NCBI RefSeq assembly: GCF_051857475.1
Contig: NZ_JBPZGZ010000002.1
Location: forward strand, 1,178,001 to 1,242,000
Direction: 5' to 3'
From: Pelomonas sp051857475
GTDB lineage: Bacteria; Pseudomonadota; Gammaproteobacteria; Burkholderiales; Burkholderiaceae_C
Length of the DNA: 64,000 nt
Shown here one piece after another: positions 8,648 through 16,959 of the stretch. The first letter of the stretch is position 1. The number at the start of each line of letters is the position of its first letter. The notes under the pieces are model-generated. The model made no database searches. It was not told where the DNA came from and worked only from the letters and a program-made list of their open reading frames with translations. Made by a program: the position numbers and the translations under genes.

Positions 8648-9502
8648 ATGCTCGCCTACCGCCACGCCTTCCATGCCGGCAACCATGCCGACGTCCTCAA
8701 GCACCTCGTGCTGACCCGCGTGCTGCGCTACATGGCCGAAAAGGACAAGCCCTACACGCTGATCGACACCCACGCCGGCGCCGGTGGCTACTCGGTCGAG
8801 GGCCGCTATGCGCAGAAGAAGGCCGAGTATTCGGACGGCGTCGCCAAGCTCTATGACCGCAAGGACCTGCCCGCGCCGCTGGCTGACTACATGAGCCTGG
8901 TGCGTGCCTTCAACCCCGACGGCCAGTTGCGCCAATACCCGGGTTCGCCGGCGATCGCCAACTTCCTGCTGCGCGAGACCGACCGCCTGCGCGTCTACGA
9001 GCTGCACTCGACCGACCACCGCATCCTGACCAGCTATCTCGAGGCCCGGCCCAACACCCAGGTCAGCGACCGCGACGGCTTCTCGGCCATCAAGGCCGAA
9101 CTGCCGTCGCCGACGCGCCGCGCGGCCCTGCTGATGGACCCGTCCTACGAGATCAAGACCGACTACGCCAAGGTGCTGTCGGCCCTGCGTGAGGCGCTGG
9201 AGCGCGCGGCCGACACGGTCACCATGATCTGGTACCCGCAGCTGCAGCTGCTCGAGTCCACCCAGCTGGTGCAGCGCTTGAAGGCCAGCGCCGACGCCGC
9301 GGCCAAGAAGGGCTGGCTGCATGTGCGCCTGACCGTGGCCCAGGCCGATGAGCGCGGCTTCGGCATGATGGGCAGCGGCATGTTCATCGCCAACCCGCCT
9401 TTCACGCTGCACGACGAGCTGGCCGAATGCCTGCCTCTGCTGGTCGAACGCCTGGGCCAATACGACGGCGCGAACTACGTGCTGGAGCAAAAGGCAGCAT
9501 GA
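8648..9502 (+). CDS. rlmJ: 23S rRNA (adenine(2030)-N(6))-methyltransferase
   Basis: The start MLAYRHAFHAGNHADVLKH is the highly conserved N-terminus of RlmJ, followed by the SAM-binding segment IDTHAGAGGY and the catalytic-site motif MDPSYE (DPPYE-type). At 284 residues it has the family's normal length. The enzyme methylates A2030 of 23S rRNA. The ATG at 8648 is clear, since the frame extends upstream only as antisense of the alkene reductase. Its TGA overlaps the ATG of the following LacI-type regulator by 4 bp. Confidence 0.95.
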   Translation: MLAYRHAFHAGNHADVLKHLVLTRVLRYMAEKDKPYTLIDTHAGAGGYSVEGRYAQKKAEYSDGVAKLYDRKDLPAPLADYMSLVRAFNPDGQLRQYPGSPAIANFLLRETDRLRVYELHSTDHRILTSYLEARPNTQVSDRDGFSAIKAELPSPTRRAALLMDPSYEIKTDYAKVLSALREALERAADTVTMIWYPQLQLLESTQLVQRLKASADAAAKKGWLHVRLTVAQADERGFGMMGSGMFIANPPFTLHDELAECLPLLVERLGQYDGANYVLEQKAA

Positions 9503-10485
9503 CGGAGTCCAAGCCGGTCACGATGGAGCAGATCGCCGCTCTCGCCGGCGTGTCGACCATCACCGTCTCGCGCGCGCTGCGCGACAGCCCCTCGGTCACG
9601 CCGGCCACGCGCGAGCGCATCAAGACCCTGGCCGAAGCCGCGGGCTACCGCTTCAACCACCATGCGCGCAATCTGCGCCTGCGCCGCAGCCACATGGTGG
9701 CCGTCATGCTGGAGATGCAGCCCGACACCGACCGGCCCATGACCGATGCCTACCCGCTGCAACTGCTGGGCGGCATCACCCAGGAGCTGACCTCGCGCGG
9801 CTACAGCGTGCTGCTGTCGGCCCTGCAGAGCCCGGGCCAGGGCATGGCGGCCTCGGCCGACGGCCTCATCCTGCTCGGCCAGGGCGCCAACGGCTCGGCG
9901 GTCAAGTCGGCCGCGGCCATGGGCCTGCCCATGGTGGTCTGGGGCGCCGAGCATGGACGCAGTGATTCCGTCGTCGTCGGCGGTGACAACGCCCATGGCG
10001 GCGCATGCGCGGCCGAACGCATGATTGCGCTGGAGCGGCGCGAGCTGCTCTTCCTCGGCGATGTGCGCCATGCCGAGATCCGCGACCGCCAGCAGGGCTT
10101 TGCCAAGGCGCTGAAGAAGGCCAACCTGAAGTGCCAGACGCTGACGCCGGCGGCCTTCACCTTCGGCGCCGGCTTCACGGCCGTGCAGGCCCATCTGGCG
10201 AAAGGTGGCAAGGCGCCGGACGGTCTGTTTGCCGCCAGCGACCTGCTGGCCATGGGCGCGGTGCGCGCCTTCACCGACGCAGGCCTGGCCGTGCCCGACG
10301 CGGTCTCGGTCATCGGCTACGACGACTCGCCGGCCGCCCAGAGCTTTGCGCCGCCGCTGACCAGCGTGCGCCAGGACTGGCACCACGGTGGCGTGCTGCT
10401 GGCGCGCAAGGTGCTGGACCTCATCGGCGGCCAGGATGCGGCCAGCGAGATCATGCCGACGGAACTGGTGGTTCGGGCGACCTGA
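9499..10485 (+). CDS. LacI-family transcriptional regulator
   Basis: This 328-residue protein has an N-terminal LacI helix-turn-helix (VTMEQIAALAGVSTITVSRAL, residues about 7-27) with the hinge segment NLRLRRSH, then a periplasmic-binding-protein-like effector domain containing GLFAASDLLAMGAV and SVIGYDDSP, both standard for the family. It resembles GntR/IdnR-type members in the order of these motifs, but the sugar is unknown. It overlaps rlmJ by 4 bp, and no sugar gene sits beside it, so its targets are probably elsewhere on the chromosome. Confidence 0.9.
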   Translation: MTESKPVTMEQIAALAGVSTITVSRALRDSPSVTPATRERIKTLAEAAGYRFNHHARNLRLRRSHMVAVMLEMQPDTDRPMTDAYPLQLLGGITQELTSRGYSVLLSALQSPGQGMAASADGLILLGQGANGSAVKSAAAMGLPMVVWGAEHGRSDSVVVGGDNAHGGACAAERMIALERRELLFLGDVRHAEIRDRQQGFAKALKKANLKCQTLTPAAFTFGAGFTAVQAHLAKGGKAPDGLFAASDLLAMGAVRAFTDAGLAVPDAVSVIGYDDSPAAQSFAPPLTSVRQDWHHGGVLLARKVLDLIGGQDAASEIMPTELVVRAT

Positions 10486-10492
10486 GGGGCCG

Positions 10493-10939
10493 GTGTTGCA
10501 GCGGCATCGCATCGCCATCGTCGCGTTGCTCCTCGCAAGCAGCGGGTGCGCTACGAAGAACTTGTCCGTTGAACAGCGAGGCTCCTGCTCCATTCTCAAG
10601 CAGGCAGGCTACAGCGCATCCGTTCGAATTGAAGCCTCCAGCATCAAGTGGCTGAATGCAGGTCCATCTGCAATGACGCGCGTCTCCAGCATCGCACTTG
10701 CCCCATCTGATCAGGACAAAGAGGCTGGCATCGTCGCCATGTACCTGGACCTTGATTCGACGGCAGTCGTTGAATCGTGCCAACGAATACTGGCTGACAA
10801 GAGCAGTTGTGTTTTCAGAGACGGTTCACTTGTTGCGTCGGGCTTCAGCTTCCGTGCAGTGGGTGAATCCAGGGCTGAGCCTCAAGCTGTTCTGGCACGC
10901 AGCAAGGTGTATTGGTCGATGGTTTCTGCCTGCAAGTAG
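10493..10939 (+). CDS. small putative lipoprotein, lower GC than neighbours
   Basis: A frame of 148 residues begins 7 bp after the LacI stop at a GTG (10493) or the TTG next to it. It encodes a basic start, a hydrophobic stretch and the lipobox-like LLASSGC, so a lipid-anchored protein is likely. The rest (including SCSILKQAG and ILADKSSCVF) matches no family I know. A hand count over 10501-10920 gives about 57% GC, against roughly 70% around it, which hints at a separate origin. The non-ATG start and lack of a strong ribosome-binding site lower confidence. Confidence 0.5.
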   Translation: MLQRHRIAIVALLLASSGCATKNLSVEQRGSCSILKQAGYSASVRIEASSIKWLNAGPSAMTRVSSIALAPSDQDKEAGIVAMYLDLDSTAVVESCQRILADKSSCVFRDGSLVASGFSFRAVGESRAEPQAVLARSKVYWSMVSACK

Positions 10940-11003
10940 GAGCCTTCCCTCGCGAGCGTCACGTCCGTCATGAAAGCGCGCGAAGGCCCGCCGGCCGACC
11001 CGC

Positions 11004-12722
11004 TCAGTCCAGCACAACCTCAGTGCGAATGACGCCGGCCCGCTCCGCGCTGGCCGACAGTGCCAGCCGCGTGCCCACCGGGGCGCGCACCACCCACTCG
11101 GCCACCGCGCGGTCGCCCGTGGGCTGCTTGTTGGGCAGGAAGGCGAGCTGGCTCTGCTTGGGCGCGTGGCCCTCGAGCTGCGGGCCTTCCATGCGCTCCT
11201 TGCCATTGACCAGGCTGATGGCCGGGTCGCCGCTGGGCATGTGGAGTTCGAACATGATGCCGCGCACCGTCTTGCGCTCCAGCGCGCGCTGTGTCACATA
11301 GGCCGGCAGATAGCCCGCATTGGCCACGGCCATGCGCACCCGCCACATGTCGGGACCCAGGGCGCGCACCTCGGTGCGGATCAGCTCCAGCTTGGGCAGG
11401 CTCATCGCGATCTGCGTCATCCAGGCCGGGAAGCGCGCGGCTTCACGCTCGCGCAGGGCCGGCGGCGGGTTGCGCCAGAAGTTCATCTTGTCCCAGCCGC
11501 CGATCTCCACGGAGCCGAGCTGCGGATGCTGGAAGGGCGTCCACGCGACGTGGGCCTGGCCGCCGCACTTCTCGTCGCTCCACTTCAGCAGCTTGAGGTC
11601 ATCCTCGACCGGATGCTCGCGGTACCAGTCGATGAACTTCTCGACCTCGACGCCGGCCTCCTTGCTCGGCGACCACAGCTCGACCACCCAGAACAGCGCA
11701 CCCAGGTGCTCGTAGACCCAGTCCTGGGTGCCGGTGATGACGTCCTTGGGGTGGTAGCGGAAGTCCTCGTAGATGCTGACGGCCGGGTAGCCGGTGTGCT
11801 TCTCGCCCAGGGCCGAGAAGTTCTTGATCAGCCACAGGTCCTCCGGCGTCATGTCCTTGTCGCTGCGCGTGCCGCAGGGGCGCAGGATGACGCCGCTGTG
11901 GGTGTGATAGCTGATGGCCGCGCCGATGTTGGGATGCTGGGTGATGAAGTCCACCATGGCGCGCACCTCGGGCTCGCTGGTGGGGTAGGGGCCGGCGCCC
12001 AGCTGCTCGTACTCCTGGCGCCATTCGCCGGGGAAGTTGCGGTTCAGGTCCAGGCCTTCGCGGTCGGGGTTGACCTTGATGGTCAGCCCGTCGTGGTTCT
12101 TGATGAAGCCTTCGGGGATGAGGCGGTAGTACTCGCCGCCCTGCTCGCCCGGTTCACGCGCCACCATCAGCCGCGGATCGCTGGCGTGCTTTTTGTAGCC
12201 GCCATGCGGGTCGGGCACGCGCATGGTCAGGATGCGGCCGTCGCCGTCCACGTCCTCGATGGTCAGGCCGTCGACTGCTTCCTCGGTGTAGGGGTAGGGG
12301 CGGGTCGAGCTGCGGATGTGGCGCGGCCGATCCGCCAGGGCCAGCTCGGCGCCATCGGGGTTCAGGCGCGGCACGATGTAGAGGGTGCGCGAGTCCAGCA
12401 GGCGGTTCACCTGCTGGGCCTCGGCCGAGCTGCCGCCGTGCAGGTTCAGCAGGTGGTGCACGTAGTACAGGCAGGTCGTCGACGCGGTCAGCTCGGCCGC
12501 GTGGATGTTCCCGTCGATCCACATCGCCGGCTTGTCGATGTCCATGCCGCTGGCGAGATTGGTGATGACGATGACCCAGATGTCGCGGCCTTCGTAGCTC
12601 TTGCCGATGGAGCGCACCGACACCAGGTTGGGGCGGGCCTCGGCGTAGGCGAACAGCAGGGCCGTCAGCTCGTCATAGCGGTAGAAATGGTCGAAGCGTG
12701 GGTTGGGCAGGGCGGTGGGCAT
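11004..12722 (-). CDS. M14-family zinc carboxypeptidase
   Basis: The 572-residue protein, starting MPTALPNPRFDHFYRYDEL, has the M14 zinc site: NIHAAELTAS gives the HxxE pair (His74, Glu77), SYHTHSGVILRP the third ligand, and VVELWSP the likely general-base Glu. PRLNPDGAELAL is another conserved segment. A C-terminal domain of about 150 residues follows the catalytic domain. No signal peptide is apparent, so cytoplasmic action is possible. Substrates may be C-terminal residues of peptides or murein peptides. A 10-residue upstream extension (MGPHPETRRA) is possible but less likely. Confidence 0.88.
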   Translation of the reverse strand: MPTALPNPRFDHFYRYDELTALLFAYAEARPNLVSVRSIGKSYEGRDIWVIVITNLASGMDIDKPAMWIDGNIHAAELTASTTCLYYVHHLLNLHGGSSAEAQQVNRLLDSRTLYIVPRLNPDGAELALADRPRHIRSSTRPYPYTEEAVDGLTIEDVDGDGRILTMRVPDPHGGYKKHASDPRLMVAREPGEQGGEYYRLIPEGFIKNHDGLTIKVNPDREGLDLNRNFPGEWRQEYEQLGAGPYPTSEPEVRAMVDFITQHPNIGAAISYHTHSGVILRPCGTRSDKDMTPEDLWLIKNFSALGEKHTGYPAVSIYEDFRYHPKDVITGTQDWVYEHLGALFWVVELWSPSKEAGVEVEKFIDWYREHPVEDDLKLLKWSDEKCGGQAHVAWTPFQHPQLGSVEIGGWDKMNFWRNPPPALREREAARFPAWMTQIAMSLPKLELIRTEVRALGPDMWRVRMAVANAGYLPAYVTQRALERKTVRGIMFELHMPSGDPAISLVNGKERMEGPQLEGHAPKQSQLAFLPNKQPTGDRAVAEWVVRAPVGTRLALSASAERAGVIRTEVVLD

Positions 12723-12822
12723 GGCGCGGCGTGTCTCTGGGTGTGGCCCCAAGAACTAGGGGTCTGTGGAATGCCGCGGATTGTCTGAAGCCGGCCGACG
12801 CGCTCGCCCAAGGGTTTGCCCT

Positions 12823-13581
12823 TCATTGACCTTTGAACAAGGCCTGGAATTGCCGCGACACCGGCAGCTTGTCGTCGCGCCCGCGCAGGGTGACGACCAT
12901 GGTGCCCTCGTCGACACGGATGGCCTTGGCGATGCAGCGGCTGTTGACCAGCACCGAGCGGTGGATCTGCCAGAACTGCTCCGGGTCGAGCTGGGTCAGC
13001 AGTTCGCGCAGCGGCGTGCGGATCAGTGCGTCGCCGCCCTGGTGGACGACGCGGGTGTAGCGCTGGTCGGCCTCGAAGTAGATGATCTCGTCGGGCTGGA
13101 TCAGCTGCACCTCGCGGCCGACGCTGGCCTGGATGGGACGCATGACAGGCCGAGCCTGGGGCAGGCTGGCCAGCAGGCGCTGCAGGGCCGATGTGTCCGT
13201 GGCCGGCTGCGTCAGCCGGGCGCGCAACCGGGTGAGCGTCTGGCCGAGGCGTGCGTCATCGACGGGCTTGAGCACATAGTCGACCGCGCCGGTATCGAAA
13301 GCCGCCAGGGCCTGATCGTCGAAGGCCGTCACAAACACGATCAACGGCGGTGTTGCCAGGGCTGACAGGCGGCGCGCCACTTCCAGGCCGGTGAGGCCAG
13401 GCATGCGGATGTCGAGGAAGGCCATGGCGGGCTCGTGCGCCAGGCAGTCGTCCCAGGCCTCGGCGCCGTTGCTGCTGGCGGCGACGATGTCGAGTTCGGG
13501 CCAGAGGCGGGCGAGGGCGGCGCGCAGTTGTTCGCGAGGCGCTTCCTCGTCGTCGGCGATCAGAGCGGTGATGGCATTCAT
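12823..13581 (-). CDS. LytTR response regulator
   Basis: A 252-residue regulator with an N-terminal receiver domain: acidic pocket Asp10/Asp11, phosphoacceptor Asp57 in FLDIRMPG, and Lys in YVLKPV near residue 107. After a linker, the LytTR DNA-binding domain occupies residues about 145-252 (EIIYFEADQRYTRV, FWQIHRSVLVN). The ATG overlaps the stop of the upstream kinase gene by 4 bp, so the pair forms a LytS/LytR (AlgZ/AlgR-type) system. The two-component target is not evident locally. Confidence 0.93.
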   Translation of the reverse strand: MNAITALIADDEEAPREQLRAALARLWPELDIVAASSNGAEAWDDCLAHEPAMAFLDIRMPGLTGLEVARRLSALATPPLIVFVTAFDDQALAAFDTGAVDYVLKPVDDARLGQTLTRLRARLTQPATDTSALQRLLASLPQARPVMRPIQASVGREVQLIQPDEIIYFEADQRYTRVVHQGGDALIRTPLRELLTQLDPEQFWQIHRSVLVNSRCIAKAIRVDEGTMVVTLRGRDDKLPVSRQFQALFKGQ

Positions 13582-14630
13582 GCGGTCAGGGTGGCGATGC
13601 AGCCGGGATGCGCATCGGCCAGCGTCAGCGTGGCGTGAGGGAAGGCGGCAGCCAGACGGCGCCGCGTGTTGGACAGGCCGACGCCTTCGGTCCAGCCGGG
13701 CGTCAGGCCCGGGCCGTCGTCGCTGACGGTCAGCACGAAGCGGCCGTCTTCCTGGCGTGCGGCGATGTCGAGACGGCCGCCGCGCAACTGGGGCTCGATG
13801 CCGTGGGCGATGGCGTTCTCCACCAGGGTCAGCACGATGCCCGGAGGCAGCTCGACGTCGAGACCACCGGGCACGTCGATGCGGAAGACCAGGCGCGACC
13901 CCAGCCGGGCCTGCATGATGGCCAGGTAGCGCCTGACCATCTCGATCTCGTCGTCCAGCGACTGCAGCTCGCGTTCGAACATCGGCAGCGTGGCGCGCAG
14001 ATAGGCCGTGAAGTCGCGCAGCAGCTGCGCGGCGCGGGCATCGCCCGTGTCCACCCAGTGCTGCAGCGAGGCCAGGGTGTTGAACAGGAAATGGGGCTGG
14101 ATCTGGGCTGCGGCCAGGCGGGTCTGCAGGCGCAGGGCGGCTTCCTGGTCGGCCAGTTCGCGCAGCCGGGCCTCGATCTGCTGCACGCGAAAGACCGTCA
14201 GCATCCACCAGGCGCTCAGCACGCCCACCAGCGCGACGACGATGCTGACGTTCTCGCGGACCAGCCAGTCCTTGTGCCCCTCGCGGATCAGCAAGGCGAT
14301 CAACGCCAGGACGACCAGGGTCGCGCCATAACAATACAGGTTCAGCCTCGCGCGGGTCGGCCGCTTCCAAAGCGAGCGTGCGACGAACAGCGTCGAGACC
14401 GACAAGGCGCACAACATCCCCCACCACAGGGCCTGCGTGAGCCAGCCCCTGCCGTGCTGGGTCCACACCATGGCCGGCAGCAGCACCAGCAGGTTGACGG
14501 CCACATAGCTGTCCACGGCCACCGGCCAGGGCTGCGTGCCGGCCTTGGCCATTTCCTCGGTCGTGAAGACGCGCATCGGGCCGGGGTAGAACCACTGGCG
14601 GATGTGCTGGGGGCTGAGCAGGGAGGACAT
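13578..14630 (-). CDS. LytS/AlgZ-type sensor histidine kinase
   Basis: The 350-residue protein has four or five hydrophobic segments in residues about 40-165 and then the His_kinase motif QIQPHFLFNTLASLQ, whose His is the phosphorylation site. ENAIAHGIEPQ (N box) and SDDGPGLTPG (G box) form a HATPase_c domain. This is the short LytS/AlgZ architecture, a membrane sensor without a periplasmic sensory domain. It is co-transcribed with the LytTR regulator and divergent from the acyl-CoA operon. Confidence 0.92.
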   Translation of the reverse strand: MSSLLSPQHIRQWFYPGPMRVFTTEEMAKAGTQPWPVAVDSYVAVNLLVLLPAMVWTQHGRGWLTQALWWGMLCALSVSTLFVARSLWKRPTRARLNLYCYGATLVVLALIALLIREGHKDWLVRENVSIVVALVGVLSAWWMLTVFRVQQIEARLRELADQEAALRLQTRLAAAQIQPHFLFNTLASLQHWVDTGDARAAQLLRDFTAYLRATLPMFERELQSLDDEIEMVRRYLAIMQARLGSRLVFRIDVPGGLDVELPPGIVLTLVENAIAHGIEPQLRGGRLDIAARQEDGRFVLTVSDDGPGLTPGWTEGVGLSNTRRRLAAAFPHATLTLADAHPGCIATLTA

Positions 14631-14713
14631 GGCAGACGAGTCTAGGCGCGCCCGCCCCCCGGCCTGCGCAGGCGGGCGGCGAATGGCGGACTGGGCCGCT
14701 TGAACTGCAGAGT

Positions 14714-14727
14714 CGACCGATCGGTCG
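14714..14727. promoter_or_regulatory. perfect 14-bp palindrome, candidate TetR-family operator
   Basis: The sequence CGACCGATCGGTCG reads the same on both strands and lies 14 bp before the ATG of the enoyl-CoA hydratase gene and 84 bp before the divergent kinase gene. GACCGATCGGTC-like palindromes are typical operators of TetR-family repressors of fatty-acid and acyl-CoA genes in proteobacteria. No TetR gene is present in the window. Role inferred from symmetry and position. Confidence 0.5.
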
Positions 14728-14740
14728 GGAAAAGAGCAGA

Positions 14741-15538
14741 ATGCCGCCCATGCCTTCCTGGACCTCCCTCGAACTGCAGCGCGGCGACACCGGCGTGGCC
14801 ACGCTGACCATGAACCGGCCGGCCGTCTTCAACGCCTTCGACGAGACGCTGATCGCCGAACTGGACGACGCCTTTGCCCTTCTCGGCGACGACGCCGGCG
14901 TGCGTGCCATCGTGCTGGCGGGTGCCGGCAAGCACTTCAGCGCCGGCGCCGACCTGCAGTGGATGCAGCGCGCCGCAGCCGCCTTGCAGGAAGACAACCT
15001 GGCCGATGCACGCCGCTTCTCGGCCATGCTGGCGCGCATCGCCGAGTGCCCCAAGCCGACGATCGCCCGCGTGCAGGGCGCGGCCCTGGGTGGCGGGGTC
15101 GGCCTGGTGGCCGCCTGCGACATGGCCGTCGCGTCCGAGGCGGCGAGCTTTTCGGTCAGCGAGGCCCGCATGGGTATCCTGCCGGCCGTCATCGGCCCGC
15201 ATCTCGTCAATGCCGTCGGTCTGCGCGAGGCGCGCCGCCTGGCGCTGACGGCCAGCCGCATCGATGCCGCCGAGGCCCAGCGCGTCGGCCTCGTGCAGCG
15301 CGTCGTGCCAGCCGAGGGCCTGGACGCCGCCGTCGAAGCCTTCATCGCCGACCTGCTGGCCTGCGGCCCCGCCGCCCAGGCGGAGATCAAGCAGCTCTAC
15401 GCCCGTCTCGCGCCCGGCCCCGTGACTGGCGAGGTGCGCGAGCTGACCGCGCAAACCATCGCCCGCGTGCGCAAGACGCCCGAGGCCCGCGAAGGTTTCG
15501 ACGCCTTCCTCGGCAAACGCAAGCCCAACTGGACATAG
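14741..15538 (+). CDS. enoyl-CoA hydratase/isomerase family protein
   Basis: The 265-residue crotonase-fold protein has HFSAGADLQWM (first oxyanion-hole loop) and VQGAALGGGVGLVAACD (second), with SEARMGILPAVIGP behind it; the Glu in SEARMG corresponds to a catalytic Glu of hydratases. It should add water across the double bond of an unsaturated acyl-CoA. The sequence also resembles methylglutaconyl-CoA hydratases, so the exact substrate is open. It is the first gene of a tight operon (5 bp to the next gene). The ATG at 14741 follows an AAGAG purine stretch. Confidence 0.88.
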   Translation: MPPMPSWTSLELQRGDTGVATLTMNRPAVFNAFDETLIAELDDAFALLGDDAGVRAIVLAGAGKHFSAGADLQWMQRAAAALQEDNLADARRFSAMLARIAECPKPTIARVQGAALGGGVGLVAACDMAVASEAASFSVSEARMGILPAVIGPHLVNAVGLREARRLALTASRIDAAEAQRVGLVQRVVPAEGLDAAVEAFIADLLACGPAAQAEIKQLYARLAPGPVTGEVRELTAQTIARVRKTPEAREGFDAFLGKRKPNWT

Positions 15539-15543
15539 CACGC

Positions 15544-16959
15544 ATGACTTCCCTGAACGACTCCCGCATCCTCGTCGTCGGCGCCGGCCTGATGGGTGCC
15601 GGCATTGCGCAGGTGGCCGCCCAGGCCGGCCATCGGGTGGCTCTCTTCGACGCCCGCGTCGGTGCCGCCGAGGCGGCCAAGGCCAAGCTCGCGCAGACGC
15701 TGGAAGGCCTGGCCGCCAAGGGCAAGCTGACGGCCGAGGCCGCCCAGGCGACGCTGGCGCGCATCACGCCGGTGGAGGCCCTGGGCAGTGCCGACCTCGT
15801 CATCGAAGCCATCGTCGAGAACCTCGACATCAAGCGTGCGCTGTTCGCCGAGCTGGAGGCTTTGCTGCCCGCGGACGCCGTCATCGCGACCAACACCTCG
15901 TCCATCTCGGTGACGGCGCTGGCGCGCGGCATGAAGCATCCCGAGCGTCTGGTGGGCATGCATTTCTTCAACCCCGTGCCGCTGATGAAGCTGGTCGAAG
16001 TCGTGTCGGGCCTGGGCACCTCGCCCGAGGTGGCGCAGGCCATCCACGAGCTGTCGGCGCGCTGGGGCAAGACGCCGGTGCGCACCCGCTCCACGCCCGG
16101 CTTCATCGTCAACCGGATTGCCCGGCCCTATTACGCCGAAACGCTGATGCTGCTGCAGGATCGCGCCGCGGCGCCTGAACTCATCGACGCCTGTCTTCGC
16201 GCCGCAGGCTTTCGCATGGGCCCCTGCGAGTTGATGGATCTGATCGGCCACGACACCAATTTCGCCGTGACCAATTCGGTCTTTGCGGCCAACTTCTTCG
16301 ACCGCCGCTTCACGCCCTCGCTGGTGCAGCAGGAACTGGTGGACGCCGGTTTCTTCGGCCGCAAGAGCGGGCGCGGCTTCTACCGCTATCCCGAAGGCGC
16401 ACCGGCCCTGCTGCCTGCCATCAGCACGCCGCCGCGCGCCGCCCGCCTCGTCGTGCATGGCCGTGGCGCCCTGGCCGAGCGCTTCGTCGCCAACCTGCCC
16501 GAGGCCGTGCGCGAACTGGACAGCGACTGGGTCGGCCTGGCTGTCGACGGCCGAGAGCTGCGCCTGACCGACGGCCGCCGCGCGCGCGACTTCGGCCCCG
16601 GCACGGCCGTCTTCGACCTGCCGCTGGCGCCGAGTGGCGACATCGCCTACGCAGGCGATGCCCAGACGGCCGAATGGCTGACCCGCCTGGGCCTGGTGCC
16701 GCGCCAGGTGGCCGACATGCCGGGGCTGGTCGTGGCCCGCACCATCGCCATGCTGATCAACGAGGCGGCCGACGCGGTGGCCCAGGGCGTCTGCGACGAA
16801 GCCGGCGCCGACGCGGCCATGAAACTGGGCGTCAACTATCCCGCCGGCCCCTTCGAATGGCTGGCCTTCTGGGGCGCCGCGCCCGTCGTCGCGCTGCTGG
16901 ACCGACTCGATCAACACTACCGAGGCGAGCGTTACCGCGTTTCGCCATATCTCCGATGA
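15544..16959 (+). CDS. 3-hydroxyacyl-CoA dehydrogenase (PaaH-like)
   Basis: The 471-residue enzyme has a Rossmann NAD site (VGAGLMGAGIAQVAAQAG), the catalytic His in GMHFFNPVPLMKLVE and the STPGFIVNRI segment. A second, C-terminal 3HCDH domain (RTIAMLINEAADAV, NYPAGPFEWL) makes it the long two-domain type of PaaH (3-hydroxyadipyl-CoA dehydrogenase). It would oxidise the 3-hydroxyacyl-CoA made by the upstream hydratase. Its TGA overlaps the next ATG by 4 bp. Confidence 0.9.
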   Translation: MTSLNDSRILVVGAGLMGAGIAQVAAQAGHRVALFDARVGAAEAAKAKLAQTLEGLAAKGKLTAEAAQATLARITPVEALGSADLVIEAIVENLDIKRALFAELEALLPADAVIATNTSSISVTALARGMKHPERLVGMHFFNPVPLMKLVEVVSGLGTSPEVAQAIHELSARWGKTPVRTRSTPGFIVNRIARPYYAETLMLLQDRAAAPELIDACLRAAGFRMGPCELMDLIGHDTNFAVTNSVFAANFFDRRFTPSLVQQELVDAGFFGRKSGRGFYRYPEGAPALLPAISTPPRAARLVVHGRGALAERFVANLPEAVRELDSDWVGLAVDGRELRLTDGRRARDFGPGTAVFDLPLAPSGDIAYAGDAQTAEWLTRLGLVPRQVADMPGLVVARTIAMLINEAADAVAQGVCDEAGADAAMKLGVNYPAGPFEWLAFWGAAPVVALLDRLDQHYRGERYRVSPYLR

